Assembly (NCBI RefSeq): GCF_000485595.1
Contig: NW_014577640.1
Location: forward strand, 94,698-143,523
Direction of reading: 5' to 3'
Source: Priapulus caudatus
Lineage: Eukaryota; Priapulida; Priapulimorpha; Priapulimorphida; Priapulidae
DNA length: 48,826 bases
This document shows, piece after piece, positions 11,376 through 23,298 of the stretch. Position 1 is the stretch's first letter. Each line of letters starts with the position of its first letter. Below the pieces are notes generated by a model. The model saw nothing but the letters and a program-made list of their open reading frames with translations, was not told the DNA's origin and searched no databases. The position numbers and the translations under genes were made by a program.

Positions 11376-12938
11376 GTGCTGCTCGTCCTTAGTATCTGCT
11401 ATAGTCTCAGACTCTGCGCATTTTAGGCCCTTATTTATTCGCGTAAGTGGCGTCGTTACATTAGGCTACTATAGCCGAAATTTTTTTCGGCAACATTTTT
11501 TCGGAGACTGGAGCAGAGACAAGCTAGGATCTGCGCCTATTTGTCTGCCAGCGTGTCACCGCGATGGTATCAGGCCGGAACTATGCTCGCATTCGGAGCA
11601 TCTATCACGGCCATCCATCCATGCTCGTGTACACAGAAGCGTGTTGTGGCTTCACGTAACATGAGCCTGAAACAACAGCCAGACACTCTAGCGTTCCTCT
11701 TGCAAATGTGTTTTGTGTGTGCGTGACATGCAAGAGATAGTTCTGCTCGATGAATATCGTCGAAGATAAATGAGGTTTCGTCATTATAGTTAATTGGTCT
11801 TAATTACCCGTAGTCGCTTTCTATAATCGCAGAATCACCTGCGCGGCCCTACACGCAGGTAAGATAAGCTTGCTTCATTTGCGGTCGATGCGCTATATTA
11901 ATTGTCGCGACAGAATGTAACTTCGAATCGTAGAACTTGGAATCTGTTATGTAAGCGGCGTGGGTGTTTAACTACGACACACGGGTTTCGTTGAGCTACA
12001 ATAGTCGTGTGGAATAGTTTAGTGATCACTATAGTCGATATGCAGCAGCTTCTCGTACGTCGCACGCTGGTATACCTGGTAGCTGCATGATTACTGGACA
12101 TGCATGGATTCTGTCAGAGTATATCTCGCGTGAAACCAATTAGTGTGTAATAATCTTCATGGCCCTTCACATTATAATCGATACAACGTCAGAGATATTG
12201 TGCACGCTCCTTCATCGTGGTGTTCGCGGACCAATGCACTCAAAGTACGTATCTTGAATTTGTGCATTACAGCTAGATATATATATATACCGCATGGCGG
12301 TATACATAAACTGCACTGGCGAATATTGACTTGCGATATTGACTAGTTCACAGAAAACGTTGAGTAGCGAGTATAACTCGAACCCTAAGACCAACACTAT
12401 ATAACACAGAGCAAGTAGTCTTTCCCCGCATGCCAAATTTCTGTAATCGCCTTTGCAACTGCGGCTAGCAGGACAAACATGCGGCCACCACGGACAGACA
12501 CCGGTCTGTCCGGCGCGTGTAAACACCGGGGCGACATCTGGGGGCGTGCGCGGGCAGCAGAGGCAGCAGCTGTTCAGCGTTATGTCGGCTTCGGCTGCGT
12601 CTTTGCGGCGCGGCAATTTAGACGCCATTACCTCTGCGTGATAAGCCGCACGCGTCGTCGTAAACCCACTGGGGGATGGCGGCCGGGCGATTAACCCCGA
12701 GTAATTAGTTTGCAGGATTAGCCGCCAGGGGCGCTCTAATGCGGCGAACGTTTATTGAGATCCTCCGTGTGCGCGCGAGTGTTTGATCTACATGAGCTGA
12801 CCGCAGCAGGGATCTAGCTTTTGCAAACGATCTAGGCTTCGTCTGCTAATGAAAGGTCAGAATACAAAGAAAACGCTGAGATTGAAATAATTGGTCGTGA
12901 ATTTTTTATCCGATGACCACGAAGAAAACCCCGATAAA
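11376..12938. other. No gene recognised
   Basis: Mixed sequence with a GC-rich patch near 12440-12800. A 138-codon minus-strand frame (12212-12628) shows no recognisable domain and lacks supporting splice or composition signals. Confidence 0.5.
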
Positions 12939-13024
12939 ATATAATCAGGAGTGAATAATAATAGTTAGTTATAGTTATCTATAGATAAGATAATTAATCT
13001 ATTATTGTTCACTTCTGATATAAT
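12939..13024. mobile_element. Palindromic foldback (CAGGAGT family)
   Basis: ATCAGGAGTGAATAATAATAG on the left pairs with the complement of the 13000-13020 arm with two mismatches. The interior GTTATCTATAGATAA is a second nested palindrome. Ends match the ATAATCAGGAGT motif of the other foldbacks. Confidence 0.7.
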
Positions 13025-13660
13025 CTTATAAGTAAGGTAAATAATGTAAATGTAATCTGCAGGCTGTTCAGACTGGTTCCATGTATCATTGATTAAAAAC
13101 AATGATCGCTTTGATTAAAACGGAGAAAATGGTTAAGTGACGGCTAGCTTTGGGTGGACTGGGGGGTTAATTTCTGATAACTGGAACTTTTTAGGTATCA
13201 TGGTGATGACTGTGAGTTTATCACGTGGACTTTTGTCTGTCTGAAATCAAAACTGAACCCAGTGTGTAACGAGTCGTTGTTCCCACGTGTTCCTTGGTCA
13301 TCCGGGCATCATCATCGGGCAGAGTTCAGTGTTTTACAGTTACGTATCAATTCTATTTGAGCACATTCACGAGGACGTGTAATATTGCGTGTGCAAATGC
13401 ATTAACGCAACCAATTCATGGCTTAGCGAGGTAACAATATATCGTAGGCGCATATGGCTTAGTCCTTGGCATATTCTAAGATTTTCATGCTTCGATGGCA
13501 GTATATAGAATACGGTAGTGTGACATAATCTTACGCGAAGCTCGCGACAGGCTGTGTCTCTACTTTAAAGCTGGCTGCAGTATTTCCGCGAGAAACTCAA
13601 AACTCATATGCGTAAAGCATCAGCCGGTTACATGGCATTTACTGACGAGATATTATTGCT
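13025..13660. other. No gene recognised
   Basis: Nothing identifiable. Confidence 0.5.
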
Positions 13661-13707
13661 CTCTCTCTCCCCTCTCTCTCTCACACACGCTCTCTCTCTC
13701 TCTCTCC

Positions 13708-13751
<44 letters not shown>

Positions 13752-13752
13752 A
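13661..13752. repeat. (CT)n microsatellite
   Basis: CTCTCT array with minor interruptions. Confidence 0.95.
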
Positions 13753-15636
13753 GCTGTCGATCGCCCGCTTTTATCTTCCTCCCCTTATTTACCCCTCTGT
13801 GTTCTCTCTTCTGTTAGATTATGTATCAGGTTCCCTCTCTTCCCTGGGATCGATATAAATTCGTAACGCACTCTCATCATATGTATTAATCGTAACACAT
13901 CAAAGTACGAACACACTCCTTGTGGAGCATCGACCGTAGTTACTGGCACGTTGGAGACGTTACCCCGCGCTTGACCTCAGGCTGGCTGATGACGAATTCG
14001 CGATCCGCGAATGACCGTACGTTGAGAATATTCGCCAATTATTCTAATGACATCGCTTGAAAACGAAGTAACTATATCCGTTTGCTAGCTTGAGATGTAC
14101 GGTAAGCGGAAATGTTTTAACTGCGCGGCACTAATTTAATCCCCTTGGTCTAGCAATGATTGCACAAATTAGCCATGTGGTTTTACTCGTAAGGCCGTAA
14201 GCGATTTGCCTGAGAAATACGCCACGAGATAGCTTAATCCGCTGTCATTTTACATATTAATTAGTCGTAATGACGTCCAAATATCTGAATAATTACTACA
14301 CGTGTCCTTGCGTAAATACTGATGGTGATGTACTGTAGCGATGCTATGATATGGTTTGTAAATAGGAGCTTCAGCTGCTGACATTGGAGACTTTTCAGTA
14401 ATGATGTAGAGGGCAAATGGGCTCAATTCCCATACGGCTCGACAGAATAGACATCATGCAAACGTATATAATTGTTATAACTGTTGGGAATAGCTATGAT
14501 AATCTTGTCAAGTCGGTTGTGAAAAGAGCTGACGTGTCTTCTTTAGATTTGTTTCATAATTTTGATAATAGTTTATCCCTATGGTATGCATTCACACACC
14601 AACGCTCCCTGATGCTGCACAAACTTCACACGTGAATATTCAGCATCGATAGAAAAAAAAATCTTTATACAATCATCACATTGAAACGTCAATGTATGAA
14701 ATGAGATATACCACTGAGATGAGAGAATTCACGTTTCATTTGGATCTACACTATTCTAACATTCCGATGTATTTTACATATTCTGGAACAATTCGACAAG
14801 GTGCAAGTTTCACACTTGTTAGAACATGGTGTATATGATTTAATTGTGATCATCAAGCAAATATTGCTGCCAATTGAATACCGATAGCAAGCCATCGTTT
14901 ACACAACAGACAGGCTGGGCGATACGGGACAAGGACACAAAGTATTGCGGTATTAATTATTCATGCATTCATGTATAATTCATTTATATAGTATTTTACG
15001 AATCCGTGAATAATTGCGAATTACGAACGTCATTATTCACGTATAGTTTGTGAATTGTCGCTCGCTATGTTATCCGCGGTTCACTGTGTGGGATTAATAG
15101 TATTGCAGCTCGGTCACCGTGATATTATAGTTTAGTGCGTCTTGTCTCGGCGTTATTGATTGCATAAACGTGGGCTGAGACACTGATTACGCATTGGCAT
15201 AATTAGATGTTTATCGCGTGGTGTGTTTCGCCGGAGGTTTTCCATTCTTCTTTCACTCAAGGTGTTCAAAGAAGCTTCGGTGATTTTCCTGTGCATATTT
15301 CCGTCGTAATAACTACAACTGCGAATGCACAATTTGCCTCTGTTCGTATTTTTCAGCGTGCTTTGTATGCATTGTTTACTTACCAATTCCGGTACGAGTG
15401 ACAAACATTTCTGCTGATCGCATCCTCCTAGCTGATAAAACGTAGGCACTTTGATCCGCTAGAAGCTGACGTCACAGTAACGGGATAGCGATATGAAAAT
15501 GGGATATGGTAAAGTAATAAATTGCTAGTCCGTGTTTCTGTCCGTGTTAGTCCGTGTTTCCAGTATTGAAATACAGTAAACGTTGCACATGCACATGTTT
15601 AATTTAGTAGCGCGTACGTATGAATAAAGTCTATAT
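13753..15636. other. No gene recognised
   Basis: AT-rich sequence. Short open frames on either strand (for example 15153-15449 minus) match nothing I know. Confidence 0.5.
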
Positions 15637-15735
15637 ATGTGTGTGCGTGCGTGCGTTCGTGCGTGTATGTGTGTGTGCGTCGTGCGTGCGGTGCTGCGTG
15701 GCGTGCGTGGTGCGGCGTGCGTGGTCGTTGTTTGT

Positions 15736-15813
<78 letters not shown>
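15637..15813. repeat. (GT)n microsatellite
   Basis: GTGC-rich sequence followed by a pure GT run of about 75 bp. Confidence 0.95.
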
Positions 15814-15814
<1 letters not shown>

Positions 15815-17296
15815 AATAGCAAAAAGTAACGATGCATTATTTGTTCGTGTAACTGGGCTGTTTTGTGACAAAGTTATGGGCGTTTCTAGATAAATATCCG
15901 AGGGATATATTAGGGCTAAAGGGACGCATTGCTGCCCCCATTCACACGTCATTGAAGAAAATATCACCAATCATTTATTTTTTGAACGATATCCTTGTCT
16001 GTAGTATCTGGTGTTTCTCATCTATATCCAGATGTATGATTATTTCCTTCAAGTTGGACTTTCACATAAAATAAATTACCTTGCAATTTATAAAAAATAA
16101 ATTACCTTCATGCAATATTTGATTCAGTGGGTTAAGGTCGTCACGCAACAAGAACCCCGACGTACGAAGAGCTTTCACACGCGCTACATGTTTGAATTGG
16201 GCACGGCAAATGTCATAAACTAGACATAGCGCCACGCCCGCGGTGCCGTAGAGCAGTTAGTCGTAGAGATGCTTACGTGTACTGAAATGTATAATACATC
16301 GGTGTCAAGGATGACATGTGCTGCAGCTAGGCAGGGCAGAAACCGGGTTGATTACTACATGGTTTCCCATGTGGCTAACTGTCGTTGTGTACAGCCGTGT
16401 TATGTTAGAGTACCACCTATAAGCGGCTTCATTTACTTATAGTAACGCATGCAGCATCCTATTAAACATCCCGTTTGCGGGGAGAGGCCTCTCAACGAGA
16501 CCATTATCGTTTGCACCTTACAATGTCATCGTTAACGTTAACCGCAGCGTGCTCCGAAATTATAATTTATTTTTTTGTCAAAAAAGACCCAGATACAAAC
16601 ATATTGCTTACCTATCATCTGTGTAAATGAAAGGCAGACTGGTGTCCTGCCTGGACATAGTCGGGTTTCTGTTCAATACATCGGCCAATCGAATAATTTT
16701 GTTTCTTTTACTTCTTTATAACGATTGTGATGAAGCCAAACTCCATATGACCACATATGTCACTGCAGCTGTGGCCAACATGAGTAAAATATTAATGAGT
16801 ACATGAGTCTCAAGCATTCATTCATCGACACGAGACTTAGACTACTGATATAATAATATCATGAAATGAAATAGTATAGGATAATCGTATTACATTATTA
16901 TTTTCATTGAAGTAAAAATTCGATATTCCGTCCTGCGTAAAGATTAAATAGAATTTGCTTGGGAATGACTAATTATTACGATTATATTCACGTGCCCTTG
17001 ATCTACATGTTCAAACGGTGAACACAGATAATTTAAAGAGTATAATGAAAATCGGGTTAGGGTTAAGACAACTCAGATTGCTATGAGAAATTACGACTGC
17101 AAGCTATACAAGTAAGGACCACCGATTCTATTGACCTATTTCCACAGTTTGGTGAGAGACGGGAAAGGGTGGAAATAGAGGCTTTATGTGTATTAAAACT
17201 ATCCGAAGCCACAGTGATTAAGGAATGCAGTCCGCTACTTCCTATTGTAAGGAGTTATTGACTGCTGTGACCGCTACATGTCACGCAGGAGCGTCG
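15814..17296. other. No gene recognised
   Basis: AT-rich sequence with a single GGGTTAGGGTTA motif at about 17054. Nothing else was identified. Confidence 0.5.
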
Positions 17297-17519
17297 CATA
17301 CACACGCACGCACACACACACGCACGCACGCACGCACGCACGCACGCACGTACAACGCGCATGCCACACGTTTGGCACGCATTGCACGCACACACACACA
17401 CACACCACACACGCACGCACACACACACACACACACCGCACACACACACACACACACACATACATACACACGCACACCACACACCACACACACATACACA
17501 CATTTATTTTTGTACACAC

Positions 17520-17551
<32 letters not shown>

Positions 17552-17654
17552 CAACTCACACACTCACGCACGCCACGCTCACACACACACACACACACGA
17601 CGTACGCAGGACGTCCGCACACCACACACACACACACACAGCACACACACACAC

Positions 17655-17689
<35 letters not shown>

Positions 17690-17722
17690 CCCACGCAGCG
17701 CGCGCGCCGCCGCACACACACT
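17297..17722. repeat. (CA)n arrays
   Basis: Interrupted CA/CACG repeats over about 420 bp. Confidence 0.95.
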
Positions 17723-17800
17723 TGATATATTATATAAATACTAAAATAGTATGATGTGTCATGTGTTATTTTGCGATTACCTTATTCTATTGTTATATTA

Positions 17801-17962
17801 ATCTTAATTTTCATATATTTATATCTGTTTTTGTGTCCGTGTTTTTTACTTATATATATATATATATATATATTCCCTTCAAGAATATCCAGTTTACAGG
17901 TTGATTATACATCTTAATTTTCATATATTTATATCTGTTTTTGTGTCCGTGTTTTTACTTTA

Positions 17963-17995
<33 letters not shown>

Positions 17996-18024
17996 CCTTC
18001 AAGAATATCCAGTTTACAGGTTGA
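17801..18024 (+). repeat. 110-bp tandem duplication with internal (TA)n
   Basis: A block beginning ATCTTAATTTTCATATATTT occurs at 17801 and 17911. Each copy includes TTTGTGTCCGTG, a TA run and CCCTTCAAGAATATCCAG, and ends ACAGGTTGA. The copies are nearly identical except for TA length and T-run length, so the duplication is recent. Confidence 0.85.
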
Positions 18025-18441
18025 GGGTTATTATTTATTATCTATATTTCGCATTGCACGTCATGATTCCAATTCAAGGCATTATAGGTTTATCCTATAT
18101 ACACAGAGAATGCAAATAAACCCAATTTTATAGGTGAACATCGTGATTTATTAAATGAAATTGGCACATTCATCACCGTTTATTGCCTTTCGTATTTTTT
18201 TACGCAACAAAGCCGTATAGGAGACATTTTTCATTAAATGTGGCAACATTTGTGATTTAAATCTGGCGTTTTCCTTCTTTATCAACGCTGTCACGCGTTC
18301 TTGTGCGTGAGTGTGAGAAAGATCAATGATAAATTATGATTAATCTTGTTCTCCGGGTATAGCTAAAGTGGTTTTCATTATTACGCTATTGGAGTTTGAA
18401 ATAACCATGGTAATGCCGATGGTTATGGGGGTGACCCCTAT

Positions 18442-18511
18442 CACTAGCTCTTACTAGCACCTCCCTGCTAGCACTAGCTCTTACTAGCACCTCCCTGCTA
18501 GCACTAGCTCC
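18442..18511 (+). repeat. 30-bp tandem repeat, about 2.3 copies
   Basis: CACTAGCTCTTACTAGCACC plus CTCCCTGCTAG repeats exactly at 18442 and 18472, then breaks off at CACTAGCTCC. Confidence 0.85.
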
Positions 18512-18944
18512 CCACACCCCACTACACGAAGAATAAGCAAAACGAAATCATTCGTATAATGACCTGAAATGATATTGACTATCCAACACTCATGTTACAT
18601 CTGCTATAAAGGATATAATAGAATTCGTACAATTTAATTATAACTATTACTGCTTGATCAGAGGCGCCGACTGTGTGTAACTGAAGATATATGCAATCTG
18701 TGCAAATCGCTTCTGAATTCGCTACCGTGTTTCGAAAATTTGCATATAATTTAAATATTATGATTTTCGCCAACGAATGAAAAGATATCAGTAGTGGACC
18801 GAGAAATGCGTAAGCCAGAATTATGTTTAGTTTATTGTGCGATGCGTGTATATTACTCTAAGCCTAGACTCGCGAGCCATATATGCGGGAAACTCCGGGC
18901 ATATTATCCAGTCATATAGCATTAGAAAGAGAGGGAAATATGAA
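18512..18944. other. No gene recognised
   Basis: AT-rich spacer with nothing identifiable. Confidence 0.5.
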
Positions 18945-19371
18945 GCAAGCGAAAGAGAGAGAGAGACCGCACGAAAGGGAGAGAGCAAGACAGGGGAAGA
19001 AATTAAGGTAGAGAGAGAACGGGAGCGGGAGCGAAACCGTCAGAGTAACACATACATTGACACAAAACTAGAGATCGAGCAAAAGAGATATACAGATAGA
19101 GGCATATACAGTGCAACAAGACGGAGAGCCAGACACATTCCGTCAAGAAATCGTTTCATTGCATTGGATACGATCTCGTTGGCATCAGTACGAAATAGAG
19201 GGTGTAGAGAAAGAGAGGGGAGAGCGAGAGGGAGGAAAAAAAGAGAAAGCGATAAGCGCCCGGGATAACGAAATAAAATGAACAAGCCAGAGAACGAGAA
19301 ATAGAGAGATATATATATAGAGAAAAAGACACCGAAACAACGAAAAAACCGATAGAAATGAGAGAAAAATA

Positions 19372-19428
<57 letters not shown>
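18945..19428. repeat. Polypurine (GA-rich) tract ending in (CA)n
   Basis: Degenerate AGAGAG/GAAA-rich sequence (about 18945-19370) is followed by a CA run (19375-19427). The Arg/Glu-rich plus-strand frame is a repeat translation. Confidence 0.85.
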
Positions 19429-19648
19429 CGGGGGCGCCCCAGCAGCATTTAGCTTCTAGTTTCACTGAAATAACGTCATTTGCAAACGTCGTTACTCTCA
19501 ACAACTGGCATAATCGCTGTAATGCCTGCGGGCGGGAATGGTAGCAATGAAGCGCAAATAATAACCTGTGATCATCGTTTATCTCGCTTTCAACTTCTTA
19601 CCCTGCATGTCGCTTTCTCACGGATCCTGATGCTCGACATAAGAAACA

Positions 19649-19819
19649 TTGGCGGCGGCGGCGGCGGTGGCGGTGGCGGTGTCGGTGGCGGTGGCGGTGG
19701 CGGTGGTCGCGGCTGGTGGCGGCTGTGGCGGCTGTGGCGGCTGTGGCGGCGACGGCAGCGGCAGTGGTGACGGTGACAGTGACAGTGACTGTAGTGGTGG
19801 CGGTGGCGGTGGCGCTGGC

Positions 19820-19851
<32 letters not shown>

Positions 19852-20594
19852 AATGTGGTTGTGGTAGTGGTGGTTGTTGTGGTGTCGGCTTGGGGCTGCT
19901 GGCGGCTGACGCGTGCTGGCGGTGAGCGGTGGCCGCGTGCGGCGGCGGTGGAGGCCGGCGGTGGAGGCGGTGGATGAGGCGGTGCGATGTGGTTGTGTAT
20001 GGGCGGCTGGCGCGTGGTGCGGTGGCGGCTGTGGCGTGGCGCGGCGGCGTGCGGTGGCGGGGCGCGGCGACCGGTCGACGGTGGTCGCGGCTGTGCGGCA
20101 GCGGCACAGTTCGGCTGACGGATGACGCTGACGGTAGACCGGTGCACAGTGACATGCACTGTAAGCGGTCGGCGGTGGCGGTGGCATGGCCGCGTGCGCG
20201 GCTGTGGCGGTGGCGGTGGCGCTGCGTGGCGCGTGCGGGTGGCGGCGACCGGTGACGCGTGGTCGCCGGCCCTGTGCGCGCAGCGGCAAGTGGCTTGACG
20301 GTGACGGTGAACGTGCACAGGACAGTGACGTGTCAGCTGCGCTGGCGGTGGCCGGTTGCGTGGTGGGGCGGTGGCGGTGCCGGTGGCGCGTGCGCGTGCA
20401 TGGCGGTGGCAGCGACTGTGTGGCGGTTGGCGGTGTCGGGGCGCTCGGGCGCCTGGCGCGGGCGGCTGTGGTGGCGGGGGCGCTTGGCGGTGCGGGGACT
20501 GTGGTGCGGTGCGGTGGCGGTTGGCGTGCGGTGGCGGGGACTGTGGTGGCGGTGTCGGGGACTGTGGTGGCGGTGGCGTTGGCGGTGGAAGTGA
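19649..20594 (+). repeat. GGTGGC-type GC-rich array
   Basis: About 950 bp derived from GGTGGC/GGCGGT, with dense CpG, G-runs and almost no A/T. It degrades from near-perfect (19651-19710, 19797-19850) to irregular toward 20600. All six frames stay open for long stretches simply because stop codons need A/T, giving spurious Gly/Ala/Val and Pro/His/Arg frames. The surroundings are AT-rich, so the base composition is sharply discordant. Confidence 0.8.
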
Positions 20595-20599
20595 TTGCA

Positions 20600-21733
20600 G
20601 AACAATTTCTTAAGAAGATATAAAACTATAGATGCAAAAGTACGAGATGCTCGATAAACGTGAAATGCAAAAGCTGAGAGTGCAGTCGCAATCGCCCTGC
20701 GATGCTACAGCAGTGGACTCCCGCATGAAATCCGAACGCACCGCGAGTTTATCTCAAATGTGCCAAAATTCGTCGGTATGGACGTGGACGCTGATGGCTA
20801 ACGTGGAAAACAGTTAGCTCTCCCCGACACGTTAATAACAGTGGTGACGGCATGGAAGCATCCGCTGTCAGCGCGAGAAAAATGTCACCGACGATATTAT
20901 TTTGTCAGTCTTACGAGATTCAACGCAACCGTCTATCTGAATGAAATGGGTTAGACGGTCTTCGAATGGATTGGCGTAACGTACGTTCCTACGCCCGATC
21001 AACAGCTGGCTAGCCAGTAATATTGAAACCAATGAACACAGAGAAAATGTCCTAAGACAGTTTACGAGGACAACTTTAGCAGGTGTTTAGTTACCTGGGC
21101 GCAGAGCAGAGATAATACGCAGTGTTCAACGAGCTTGAGACGGCAAGTGGCTACGTCACTGTTAACGTGAAGGGAAGTGTGATTGACAATGAGTTATCTG
21201 AACTGACCTGTCATTAGAGCGCAGAGCGCGTATTCATTCAGAAGGAGTTTACATTTTTGAACACCACTGTTATATATCATGACAGCAATTGCTGATGCCA
21301 CCCTTTCGCTAGAGAACGGGTTGCATAGGCGTAAGTATAATTATTACATCTGTCTTGCGTGTCTGATGCAAGACGATTAGTAAAAAGAGACAGATTAAGA
21401 CATCACATCGCTGCAGGTATTGTACAAGTTTGTTACCTATCTCTCACAAACAGCCTCTGAGTTACATCTACATCTGATGGCGAAGTCAAGTTAGTGATAA
21501 TCACGCTTGGAACCGTCATTGCAAATGTCCCTGTGACCATTGCATAGCTGTCGAAGGTGAACGAATCCTCGCAGTTATGTCTGTAAGAGTGAAGAATGAT
21601 TGATCTGAAGAAAGAAGAGAAAAGAAGTCTTAGAGAGAGGAAATCTGTTGAAGCTTCAATCTCGGATCCGGGAACCAGGCGTGACATTTTGAGACATATG
21701 CTGGTTGGGTGAGCCGATCAACCATATCGTCTA

Positions 21734-21768
<35 letters not shown>

Positions 21769-22072
21769 ACGATGCATCGATTCTTGTGATTTGCAAGCAG
21801 AGAACGCGGTATGTATTCCTGTATCACATTCACGAATACCATGCGGGCCGATGCCTGTGTCACATCCATACTCATGTGCACGCGTTGTACGGATGACATC
21901 TGATATAATATAGAATTATCTGCAGGTATTATGTTGACCTGTACGTAATGAAATGAATGCATAGCATCAATTCAGAAGTAGGTTTGCCGAGAGAAGATAG
22001 CTAACCTAATGAATACCTACAGACAAGAATAACATGCTAGTAGTATAATTCTAGCTGCAGCGAGAACAAATT
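20600..22072. other. No gene recognised
   Basis: Unique-looking AT-rich sequence with a (TA)n run at about 21735-21765. Nothing identified. Confidence 0.5.
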
Positions 22073-22102
22073 TGTCATTATTAGCTCCTGATAATATATA
22101 CG
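22073..22102. repeat. Solo arm of the foldback family
   Basis: ATTATTAGCTCCTGATAATA matches, as complement, the ATATTATCAAGAGCTAATAAT arm near 26831-26851 and the CAGGAG core of other foldbacks. No partner arm is adjacent. Confidence 0.45.
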
Positions 22103-22249
22103 GACCTTCTGAAAACGGAAAACCTACGGCTCATGTTAAACTGCACCGACTTTGGAAGGAATCATTTTCGGCCATCGATGCTTTGTAAAGTTTAGTCTAT
22201 AATTACGTCAAAGTGCCTTACTGAAACTAAAAAGTTGCGTTCACCTTGT

Positions 22250-22392
22250 TATTGGTAATAATAATATTAATAATAATAATAATAATTATTATTATTATTA
22301 TTATTATTATTTCCAAAGTGGATCACGGCATTAGCCGGTGGCTTCTGGGTTGACCGTGTTCTTATGTTATTATTATTATTATTATTTATTAT
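22250..22392. repeat. (AAT)n / (ATT)n tract hosting the LINE
   Basis: AAT repeats switch to ATT repeats. A roughly 55-nt unique piece containing CACGG...CCGTG follows, then another TTATTATT run at the LINE's 5' junction. The unique piece may be the tail of another short retroposon. Confidence 0.7.
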
Positions 22393-23182
22393 TCGACAAA
22401 AGATCGGCAGACGCACTCAGTGCTGATACCAATAGTATCATGGAAAAGCTAGCATCACTGGAAATCAATCTAATGATAATATGGATAAAGTTAAACAAGA
22501 GCTGATTAACAAATTTGAACTACTGCTTGCACCGCTACGCTTAGAAATACTGGACATTAAAAAAAGCCAAGAATTCCTTTCTGCACAGTACGACAATATA
22601 ACAGCAAATCTTCAAAAAACATTTACCAAAACAGTATCATTAGAAGAGAAAAACGCAACACTAACGAAATCAGTTGTCAGCCTCGAACGTCAACTAAAGG
22701 AGGCCATTTCTGCTTGGATTGAGCTGGAACAGCATAGTAGAAGAGAATGCCTGGAAATTTCCAGCATTCCATCAGTCGAAGGGAAAAGCACAAATGAAAT
22801 AATTGTTAAAATTGTCAAACAATGTAGCGTTTCAGTTAACCTGAATGAGATTAGCACATCCCACATGCTACCCAAACCTAGATCTGGTGCATCACCATCA
22901 ATCATTGTCAAATTTACACGTCGTGATACTCAAAACGAATTGTTCTCTAAAAGGAAACATGCCGGCTATACATCTGACCTCGGGTACTCGACAAATACTA
23001 AAATATATCTGAACGAGAGCTTAACTAAAGAGAGACGAAAACTCTTTAATGCTGCGTTGCAGGTTAAGAGGGATAATGCATTTAAATACATATGGACTAC
23101 AAATGGGAATATCTTTATGCGAAAATCGCAAAATACGGAAAAACTAGCAATCACGTCGTATGAATTCCTGAGTGATTTATAA
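22393..23182 (+). pseudogene. LINE ORF1, 5'-truncated with a frameshift
   Basis: The open stretch from 22481 encodes 233 residues. Residues about 25-80 are heptad-like and predict a coiled coil. ELEQHSRRECLEI (residues 81-93) is a motif typical of CR1/Jockey-group ORF1 proteins. The following part (PSIIVKF, then many basic residues) resembles the RNA-binding region of such proteins. These chaperone-like proteins coat LINE RNA. Upstream, an open frame with the same character (ADALSADTNSIMEKLASLEI) runs from about 22393 and is joined only by a 1-nt shift near 22470. The ATG at 22481 is therefore not the original start, and the element is truncated inside ORF1. Confidence 0.75.
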
Positions 23183-23298
23183 ATTAGGTACAATTGGGGT
23201 TATTGGACTACTGATCACCGTTAACAACATTTATTAATATGATACTATATCCATGCTCATACTGCTACTACAATGTCAACTCTGTGAAAAAAATATTA

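Noticed and set aside
12212-12628. 138-codon minus-strand frame
   Set aside because: No recognised domain, an irregular composition across a GC boundary, and no splice or start support.
14431-14452. ATGGGCTCAATTCCCAT as a tRNA T-arm
   Set aside because: The 5-bp stem and 7-nt loop fit, but the loop lacks TTC and no other tRNA arms are present.
19590-20318. 242-codon Pro/His/Arg-rich minus-strand frame and other long frames in the GGTGGC array
   Set aside because: All frames stay open because the repeat lacks A/T-rich stop codons. There is no domain and no start context.
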